Of a stretch of 39,403 nucleotides of DNA, positions 33,633-39,403 are shown one piece after another. A program made the position numbers and the translations under genes. Location of the stretch: assembly GCA_002329075.1 (NCBI GenBank), contig DCXR01000046.1:1-39403 (forward strand). The letters are read 5' to 3'. Position 1 is the stretch's first letter, and every line of letters begins with the position of its first letter. This stretch comes from Candidatus Neomicrothrix sp. UBA2131. Its GTDB lineage: Bacteria; Actinomycetota; Acidimicrobiia; Acidimicrobiales; MedAcidi-G1. A model generated the notes under the pieces. That model was given only the letters and a program-made list of their open reading frames with translations, was not told where the DNA came from and searched no databases.

Positions 33633-33923
33633 ATGGCACGCCCCCTGATCGAACGACGCCTGAGCGAGATCGGCGAACGACTCCGCCGCCTGCGTGCCGA
33701 CGTGGCTGTCACCGAGGAACAGATCAGCCAGCTGGCCGACGAGGCCGACGAGGCCAGGGTGCGCCACCTGGTCTCCGAGACCCCGCTGTCCGAACGCGGG
33801 CGTCGCGAAGCGGACGGCCAGGTGCACGCCATGTCCAGGCACCGCGAGGACCTCCTTGCCGAGGTGCTTCGCCTCGAGATCACCCAGGACGAACTCCTCG
33901 ACCGCATGACAGTCGAGCGCTGA
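33633..33923 (+). CDS. Small coiled-coil protein upstream of pdtaR
   Basis: A 96-residue, highly charged, all-helical protein: IERRLSEIGERLRRLRADVAVTEEQ (positions 6-30) and a second helix near residues 60-92 (HREDLLAEVLRLEITQDELLDRM) look like a helical hairpin. No Cys, no membrane segment. It is 1 bp from pdtaR and shares its promoter, so a link to that regulator or to RNA polymerase is possible by position only. I do not know a named family. Confidence 0.8.
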   Translation: MARPLIERRLSEIGERLRRLRADVAVTEEQISQLADEADEARVRHLVSETPLSERGRREADGQVHAMSRHREDLLAEVLRLEITQDELLDRMTVER

Positions 33924-33924
33924 C

Positions 33925-34512
33925 GTGGTCGACGAGGTCCGCGTCGCCCTCGCCGAGGACGAGGCGATCATCCGCCTCGACCTGCGGGAGACCCTCGAGG
34001 AGGAGGGCTACACCGTCGTTGGTGATACCGGTCGGGGTGATGAGATGCTCGAGTTGGTCGCCGCCACCGACCCCGATGTGGTCATCCTCGACATCAAGAT
34101 GCCGGGCATGGACGGCATCGAGGTTGCCCGCCGGATCGCCAGGTCGCACGATGCTGCGGTGGTGATCCTCACGGCGTTCAGCCAGCGTGACCTCATCGAC
34201 CAGGCCATCGAGGCCGGGGCGCTGGCCTACCTCGTAAAGCCCTTCCAGCGCAGCGAGCTGGTCCCCGCCGTCGAGATCGCCCGTGCCAGGCACCGGGAGA
34301 TGCGGGCGCTGACCGACCAGGCACAGACGCTCGCCGACCGGCTCGAGGCCCGCAAGACCATCGACCGGGCGAGGGGAGTGCTGATGGACGAGGCCGGCCT
34401 CACCGAGGCCGACGCCTTCCGATTCATCCAGCAGGTGGCCATGAACGAGCGGGCCAGCATGGTCGACGTGGCATGCCAGGTGCTCGACGGGGGACGGCGA
34501 CCTGCTTCCTGA
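33925..34512 (+). CDS. pdtaR: ANTAR-domain response regulator, PdtaR-like
   Basis: A 195-residue response regulator. The receiver (about 1-120) has the acidic pair near Glu11-Asp12, the phosphoacceptor Asp56 in VVILDIKMPGMDG, and VILTAFSQRDLI and AYLVKPF. The C-terminal ANTAR domain (about 130-190) has RARGVLMDEAGLTEADAFRFIQQVAMNERASM, a signature of RNA-binding antiterminators. Known PdtaR acts with the kinase PdtaS on hairpin-controlled transcripts; no kinase is adjacent here. Start GTG 33925 is 1 bp after the coiled-coil gene. Confidence 0.94.
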   Translation: MVDEVRVALAEDEAIIRLDLRETLEEEGYTVVGDTGRGDEMLELVAATDPDVVILDIKMPGMDGIEVARRIARSHDAAVVILTAFSQRDLIDQAIEAGALAYLVKPFQRSELVPAVEIARARHREMRALTDQAQTLADRLEARKTIDRARGVLMDEAGLTEADAFRFIQQVAMNERASMVDVACQVLDGGRRPAS

Positions 34513-34546
34513 TCCGGTCCTAATCCGGGCTGTCGGCGCCCCGGAG

Positions 34547-34552
34547 TAGGGT
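34547..34552 (+). promoter_or_regulatory. -10 box of polA, leaderless type
   Basis: TAGGGT is followed by 7 nt and GTG 34560. Confidence 0.6.
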
Positions 34553-34559
34553 CGGCTTC

Positions 34560-37250
34560 GTGCCCCGACCGCTGCTCCTCATTGACGGCAACTCGCTGAC
34601 GTATCGGGCCTTCTTCGCCCTCCCCACCGACCTCATGACAGCGTCGGGGCAGGTCACCAATGCCGTGACCGGCTTCTGCGCCATGCTCGTGACCCTGCTC
34701 CGCGAGCACGAGCCGGACGGGATAGCCGTGGCCTTCGACCTTCCGGGCGGCACCTTCCGCCACGTTCGCCTTCCCTCGTACAAGGCCAACCGGGACAAGC
34801 AGCCCGACATCCTGTACGAGCAGCTGGTCCTGGTGCGGGAACTGGTCGAGGCGCTGGGTCTGAAGGTGGTCGATGCGGAGGGCTTCGAGGCCGATGACGT
34901 GCTTGCCACGCTCGCCACCACGGCCAGGGACGCCGGCCGGGATGCGATAGTCGTCACCGGTGATCGGGACAGCTACCAACTGGTCGAGGACCCGTTCGTG
35001 CGGGTTCTGTACAACAAGCGGGGGGTCTCCGACTACGCCCTGTACGACGAGGCGGGGATCGAGGAGCGCACCGGCGTCCGGCCGGACGACTACGTGCTCT
35101 ACGCCGCCCTACGTGGTGACCCGTCCGACAACCTGCCGGGCGTCCCCGGAGTGGGTGAGAAGACGGCGGCGAAGTTGGTGAACGCGTACGAAGGGCTGGA
35201 TGGCATCTTCGGGGCTGCAGCCGAACAGACGCCGAAACTCCGCCAGAACCTCGAGGAGAACGAGGACCTGGTGCGACTCAACGCCGAGATGATGGTTCTG
35301 GTACGTGATGTGCCGCTCGGGCTGGAGGCCGACGACCTGCAGCGGGGTTCGGTCGACGTCGATGCCGCAGTCGAACTCTTCGACCGGCTGGAGCTTCGCA
35401 CGGCACGGGTGCGCCTGGGCGAACTGCTCGGTGTCGACTTCTCCTCGGACGGGTCCGATGGTGCCGCTGACCGCAGCGACGGGGGAGAGGTCCAGGTCGT
35501 CGTCCAACGGCCGAAGGATGTGTCCTCGGCATGCGAGGCCATCGCCGGGCTGCCTGCAGGCCCGGTCGGCATGGATGGTGGTGATCCGGATGGCGACGGG
35601 GAGATCCTGGGCGACGGGCTGGCGTTGGCGGCCGGCGACGGTGCGGTCGTCTGGCTCGAGCGGAGCCTCCTCGGTTCACCGGAGGTTGTCGTGGCGCTTG
35701 CAGAACTCATGGGTGATGGAGTACCCGGCGTGGCCTTCCACGACGGCAAGCCGCTGGTAAAGGCGCTCCGGGGAATCGGTGTGGATGTCGTCGCCCCGGT
35801 GCTCGACACGCGTCTGGCCGCCTACCTCCTGGACCCGGCCGATCCCCGCTTCGGCCTCGAGCAACTCCTCGAACGCCACTCCGGGCATCGGATTCCATCG
35901 AGCAGTGCCTCGGATGGCCAACTCGACCTCGGCGGCGATGAGACCGACAGCGCCGGCAGCGCTGCCCTACGGGCGCGGGCGGTCGAGCTCCTGGTCGAGC
36001 CGATGCTGGCCGCCATCGACGCACAGGGCATAGCCGAACTCAACACGGAGATCGAGTTGCCCCTGCTCCGGGTGCTGGCCCGAATGGAGGAGGTAGGGGT
36101 GGGCGTCGACGTGGCCGAGTTGACCTGCCTACGCGACCAGCTCACCGCCGACTGCGAACGCCTGCGGGCCGCCGTACACGAGGCCGCCGGGGAGGAGTTC
36201 AATGTCAACTCCACCAAGCAGCTCCGGGTGATCCTGTTCGAAAAGCTGGGGCTGACGCCCGGCAAGAAGACCAAGACCGGTTATTCCACGAACGCCGCCA
36301 CCCTCGAGAGGCTCCGGGGCGACCATCCCGTAGTCGAGTACCTGCTGGCGTACCGGGAGGTCGAGAAGTTGCGATCGACCTACGGGGAGGGCCTCCTCGC
36401 CGAGGTGGGGGACGGTGACCGGATCCGGGCCACGTTCAACCAGACCGTTGCCCGCACGGGCCGTCTCAGCTCCGATGCACCCAACCTCCACAACATCCCG
36501 GTGCGTACCGAGGCCGGCCGGGCCTTCCGAAGGGCGTTCGTGCCGGCAGAGGGCCACACGCTCCTCGTCGCCGACTACAACCAGATCGAGTTGCGGTGCA
36601 TCGCCCACCTGGCGGAGGACCCCGGGCTGATCGCCGCCTTCGAGGCGGGCGACGACGTCCACACGGCGGTCGCCGCACGGACATGGGAGGTCGAGCCGGC
36701 CGACGTGACGCCCGAGTTGCGGTCCCGGGCGAAGATGGTCGCATACGGCCTGGCCTACGGCATGGAGGCGTACGGGCTCTCGCAGCGCCTCGGCATACCG
36801 GTAGACGAGGCCACCGAGATCCTGGACGGCTACTTCGCCGCCTTCCCGGCCGTGCGCGAGTACATGGACCGGACGGTGGCCGAGGCCCGCGACCGCGGCT
36901 ATACGGAGACGCTGTTCGGCCGTCGCCGCAGGATCCCCGAGCTCTCGTCACCCAGCTTCAACATCCGTCAGGCGGGCGAGCGGCAGGCGATGAACGCCGG
37001 CATCCAGGGCCTTGCGGCCGACATCTTCAAGGTTGCGTTGGTCCGCCTCGACCGCCATCTCGAGGAGACCGGCATGGCGAGCCGGCTGATCCTCCAGGTC
37101 CACGACGAGGTCATCCTCGAGGTCGTTCCCGGTGAGCGCGACGAAGCTCTTGGCGTCGTACCGGAGATCCTGTCCGGAGCATTCGACCTCCGCGTCGAGC
37201 TGGCTGTCGACGTGGCCACCGGCGACACCTGGGCCGACGCCAAGGCATGA
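34560..37250 (+). CDS. polA: DNA polymerase I
   Basis: An 896-residue repair and Okazaki-fragment polymerase. The 5' nuclease domain (about 1-300) has LLIDGNSLTYRAFFALP, GFEADDVLATLA and GVPGVGEKTAAKLV. The 3'-5' exonuclease domain (about 310-510) has lost its catalytic motif: where DxE is expected it reads GMDGGDPDG, so proofreading is absent. The polymerase domain has DYNQIELR (Asp672 onwards) and HDEV (His848). In the O helix, RSRAKMVAYGLAYG has Tyr where E. coli and Taq have Phe; Tyr at this site reduces discrimination against dideoxynucleotides. ATG of the methyltransferase overlaps its stop. Confidence 0.97.
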   Translation: MPRPLLLIDGNSLTYRAFFALPTDLMTASGQVTNAVTGFCAMLVTLLREHEPDGIAVAFDLPGGTFRHVRLPSYKANRDKQPDILYEQLVLVRELVEALGLKVVDAEGFEADDVLATLATTARDAGRDAIVVTGDRDSYQLVEDPFVRVLYNKRGVSDYALYDEAGIEERTGVRPDDYVLYAALRGDPSDNLPGVPGVGEKTAAKLVNAYEGLDGIFGAAAEQTPKLRQNLEENEDLVRLNAEMMVLVRDVPLGLEADDLQRGSVDVDAAVELFDRLELRTARVRLGELLGVDFSSDGSDGAADRSDGGEVQVVVQRPKDVSSACEAIAGLPAGPVGMDGGDPDGDGEILGDGLALAAGDGAVVWLERSLLGSPEVVVALAELMGDGVPGVAFHDGKPLVKALRGIGVDVVAPVLDTRLAAYLLDPADPRFGLEQLLERHSGHRIPSSSASDGQLDLGGDETDSAGSAALRARAVELLVEPMLAAIDAQGIAELNTEIELPLLRVLARMEEVGVGVDVAELTCLRDQLTADCERLRAAVHEAAGEEFNVNSTKQLRVILFEKLGLTPGKKTKTGYSTNAATLERLRGDHPVVEYLLAYREVEKLRSTYGEGLLAEVGDGDRIRATFNQTVARTGRLSSDAPNLHNIPVRTEAGRAFRRAFVPAEGHTLLVADYNQIELRCIAHLAEDPGLIAAFEAGDDVHTAVAARTWEVEPADVTPELRSRAKMVAYGLAYGMEAYGLSQRLGIPVDEATEILDGYFAAFPAVREYMDRTVAEARDRGYTETLFGRRRRIPELSSPSFNIRQAGERQAMNAGIQGLAADIFKVALVRLDRHLEETGMASRLILQVHDEVILEVVPGERDEALGVVPEILSGAFDLRVELAVDVATGDTWADAKA

Positions 37251-38008
37251 GGGGAGAGCGTGACGGGGAAGGCAACCCCGGACACTGGTTCGAGGAGGTG
37301 GCCGACCACCTGGGTGCGGCCTACCTCCGCTACTCGTTCACCTACGGAACGGTGCAGGAGGTCGACTTCCTCGTCGAGGCGCTCGAGCTCGGTGAGGGCG
37401 CCCGGATTCTGGACGTCGGGTGCGGTCCCGGTCGACATGCCCACGAATTCGCGAGGAGGGGCTTCGATGTGGTGGGCATAGACGTCTCGCAGGCCTTCAT
37501 CGACCTGGCTTCCGCCGGTGCACCACCGGGAGCGACTTTCGTCTGTGCCGATGCCCGGGGGTTGTCCTACGAGGACGAGTTCGACGCCGCCATCTCTCTC
37601 TGCCAGGGGGCCTTCGGCCTGGCTACCGGCCCCGGAGCGGATCCCGTCCCGCTCGATCCCGACGGGGCGATCCTGGAACGGATCGCCGCCGCGGTGCGAC
37701 CCGGTGGCCGCCTGGCCCTGAGCGCATTCTCGGCCTACTTCCAGGTGCGGTTCCTCGGCGAACTCGACGACTTCGATGCCGGTTCCGGGGTCAACCATGA
37801 GCGCACAGAGATCCGGGACATCGATGGGAACGTTTCGGAGGCGGACCTCTGGACCAGTTGTTTCACGCCACGGGAGCTCCGACTCCTGGCAGACCGGGCC
37901 GGTCTGGTCGTCGAGGGGCTCTGGTCGGTCACCCCGGGCGACTACGGACGCCGCCCTCCGGACATCGAGAGCCCGGAATTCCTGCTCCTGGCGTCCCGCT
38001 CCGCCTGA
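37247..38008 (+). CDS. Class I SAM-dependent methyltransferase
   Basis: A 253-residue protein. ILDVGCGPGRHAHEFARRGFDVVGIDVS is the SAM-binding motif I/II region (positions about 53-80), FVCADARGL motif II, and VRPGGRLALSAFSAYF the fourth strand. HWFEEVADHLGAAYLRYSFTYGT at the N-terminus resembles small-molecule methyltransferases. Substrate unknown. ATG 37247 overlaps the polA stop as ATGA, so it is translated with polA, an uncommon partner. Confidence 0.88.
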   Translation: MRGERDGEGNPGHWFEEVADHLGAAYLRYSFTYGTVQEVDFLVEALELGEGARILDVGCGPGRHAHEFARRGFDVVGIDVSQAFIDLASAGAPPGATFVCADARGLSYEDEFDAAISLCQGAFGLATGPGADPVPLDPDGAILERIAAAVRPGGRLALSAFSAYFQVRFLGELDDFDAGSGVNHERTEIRDIDGNVSEADLWTSCFTPRELRLLADRAGLVVEGLWSVTPGDYGRRPPDIESPEFLLLASRSA

Positions 38009-38043
38009 TCGGGGTTCCCGAAGGGGTTTCCCGGCCTTGGGGA

Positions 38044-38049
38044 TAGGCT
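38044..38049 (+). promoter_or_regulatory. -10 box of rpsA
   Basis: TAGGCT predicts a 5' leader of roughly 87 nt to GTG 38143. No convincing -35 was found. Confidence 0.45.
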
Positions 38050-38107
38050 TTTCTGGTCCGTGCCCCCGGGTGTCGGACCTTCATACCCCAATCGTTCCTG
38101 ATTCTTT

Positions 38108-38131
38108 CCTGTCCCCGATCCCTGTCCCCGA
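38108..38131 (+). repeat. Direct repeat in the rpsA leader
   Basis: CCTGTCCCCGA occurs at 38108-38118 and 38121-38131, inside a pyrimidine-rich stretch just before the S1 start. It could bind S1 or pair with a G-rich RNA; function is inference. Confidence 0.5.
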
Positions 38132-38142
38132 GATAAGCCACC

Positions 38143-39403
38143 GTGACCAACCTGACTGCCCCCGATTCCGCCCTCGACTCGCCTCCCATGGGCACATTCG
38201 ACGCAAGCGGCGAGTACATCCCCCGCGAGATCGTCCTCGACGACCTCGGAACCCTTTCCCTCGACGAGGCCTACTCGGCCACGATGGTCGATGTCGCCGA
38301 CGGGCAGATCGTCGAGGGCACCGTCGTGCGGGTCGACCGGGACGAGGTTCTCCTGGACATCGGGTACAAGTCGGAGGGCGTCATCCCGCCTCGCGAGCTG
38401 TCGATCCGCAACGGCGTGCACCCCGGTGAGATCGTTGCCATCGGTGAGCGCATCGAGGCCATGGTGGTCCACCGCGAGGACAACGAGGGCCGCCTCGTCC
38501 TCTCCAAGAAGCGTGCCCAGTACGAACGCGCCTGGGGTCGCATCGAGGAGATCAAGGAAGGCGACGGCATGGTCGACGGCACGGTGATCGAGGTCGTCAA
38601 GGGTGGCCTGATCGTCGACATCGGACTCCGTGGCTTCCTCCCCGCCTCCCTGGTCGAGTTGCGCCGCGTGCGCGACCTGCAGCCCTACATGGACACCACC
38701 ATTCAGGCCAAGATCATCGAGCTCGACAAGAACCGCAACAACGTCGTCCTGTCCCGGCGAGCCTGGCTGGAAGAGACCCAGAAGGAGCAACGCGAGGACT
38801 TCCTCGACAACCTGCGTCCGGGCGAGGTCCGGTCGGGCGTGGTATCCAGCGTCGTCAACTTCGGTGCATTCGTGGACCTGGGCGGCATGGACGGGCTGAT
38901 CCACGTGTCGGAGCTCTCGTGGAAGCATGTCGACCACCCGGGCGCTGTGGTCACCGTCGGCGACGAGATCGAGGTGCAGGTGCTCGACATCGACCGTGGC
39001 CGTGAGCGCATCAGCCTGTCGCTGAAGGCCACCCAGCAGGATCCCTGGCAGGAGTTCGCCGAGGGCCATCAGGTCGGCGAGTTGGTCTACGGCCGGATCA
39101 CCAAGTTGGTCCCGTTCGGCTCGTTCGTCCAGGTCGGAGACGGCATCGAGGGCCTGGTCCACATCTCGGAGATGTCGGCCCACCACGTCGAGCTCCCCGA
39201 GCAGGTGGTCACCCCGGATGAGGAGCTCTGGGTGAAGATCATCGACCTCGACCTGCAGCGTCGGCGCATCAGCCTCTCGATCAAGCAGGCCGCCGAGGGC
39301 GGTGTCGTGGCCACCGAGTGGCGTGACCACTTCGGTGAGGAGGCATTCGACTCGGAGGGCAACTACGTCGGTAGCGGCGAGTACACCTCCGAGGATGCGC
39401 CTG
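38143..39403 (+). CDS. rpsA: 30S ribosomal protein S1, 3' truncated
   Basis: The frame from GTG 38143 stays open to the window end (420 codons). Four S1 RNA-binding repeats are visible: near residues 50-120 (DGQIVEGTVVRVDRDEVLLDIG), 140-205 (GDGMVDGTVIEVVKGGLIVDIG), 225-295 (GEVRSGVVSSVVNFGAFVDLG) and 310-385 (GELVYGRITKLVPFGSFVQVG). S1 binds mRNA 5' regions and helps initiation on structured messages. The acidic N-terminal tail (about 1-40) is typical of actinobacterial S1. Only the C-terminal end is missing. The pyrimidine-rich leader may allow autoregulation. Confidence 0.96.
   Translation, partial: MTNLTAPDSALDSPPMGTFDASGEYIPREIVLDDLGTLSLDEAYSATMVDVADGQIVEGTVVRVDRDEVLLDIGYKSEGVIPPRELSIRNGVHPGEIVAIGERIEAMVVHREDNEGRLVLSKKRAQYERAWGRIEEIKEGDGMVDGTVIEVVKGGLIVDIGLRGFLPASLVELRRVRDLQPYMDTTIQAKIIELDKNRNNVVLSRRAWLEETQKEQREDFLDNLRPGEVRSGVVSSVVNFGAFVDLGGMDGLIHVSELSWKHVDHPGAVVTVGDEIEVQVLDIDRGRERISLSLKATQQDPWQEFAEGHQVGELVYGRITKLVPFGSFVQVGDGIEGLVHISEMSAHHVELPEQVVTPDEELWVKIIDLDLQRRRISLSIKQAAEGGVVATEWRDHFGEEAFDSEGNYVGSGEYTSEDAP

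Noticed and set aside
37942..39330. Long minus-strand frame (462 codons) antisense to rpsA
   Set aside because: It is the shadow of S1; the plus frame has four clear S1 repeats and the antisense product shows no family motif.

Overview
The window is a dense, high-G+C stretch of bacterial chromosome, about two-thirds G+C by eye. I assign it to an actinomycetote because it encodes a mycothiol synthase (MshD), a bacterial proteasome activator (Bpa/PafE), an ANTAR response regulator of the PdtaR type, a MabA-like FabG and menaquinone genes, and has many TANNNT -10 boxes placed 6-7 nt before start codons (leaderless mRNAs). The organism looks free-living and prototrophic. A marine Acidimicrobiia-type lineage would fit, but this is inference; no rRNA is present.

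Layout. 1-1837: a truncated DksA/TraR-like protein, lspA and a RluD-type pseudouridine synthase, tightly packed. 1854-4051: an Rrf2 regulator divergent from a phosphodiesterase/phosphatase, then bpa. 4079-7636: dnaE. 7785-11734: accessory metabolism (GNAT-like protein, nitroreductase, DUF35 protein plus SCP-x-type thiolase, glyoxalase-like protein with a probable CTG start). 11869-15633: menA facing a minus-strand operon mshD-rlmN-small membrane protein-menG. 15701-16342: nth. 16436-16528: a compact three-hairpin small RNA with two identical C-rich loops and an intrinsic terminator, resembling the actinobacterial 6C RNA. 16905-28711: a 12-kb run of his and trp genes (hisD, C, B, H, A, F, groES-like, hisI, trpE, ygfZ, trpC, trpF, trpB, trpA), with leaderless-type internal promoters before the groES-like gene, hisI, trpC and trpF. 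28907-29773: an HU-like protein and a FabZ-like dehydratase. 29804-33323 (minus): fabD-fabG-acpP-fabF, with FabD carrying an extra C-terminal biotinyl/lipoyl-like domain. 33461-33544: tRNA-Leu(CAA). 33633-38008: a coiled-coil protein, pdtaR, polA and a methyltransferase. From 38143 to the end: rpsA, truncated.

The genes cover replication and repair (dnaE, polA, nth), type II fatty acid synthesis, menaquinone and mycothiol synthesis, and two amino-acid pathways drawing on PRPP. hisG, hisE, trpD and trpG are not in the window. TrpF sits beside a separate HisA, so the bifunctional PriA solution of Streptomyces and Mycobacterium is not needed here.

The strongest candidates for a second look are the 6C-like RNA, the FabD-barrel fusion, the repeated leaderless promoter architecture (including a trpC stop codon that doubles as the trpF -10 box), and the GroES paralogue inside the his cluster.
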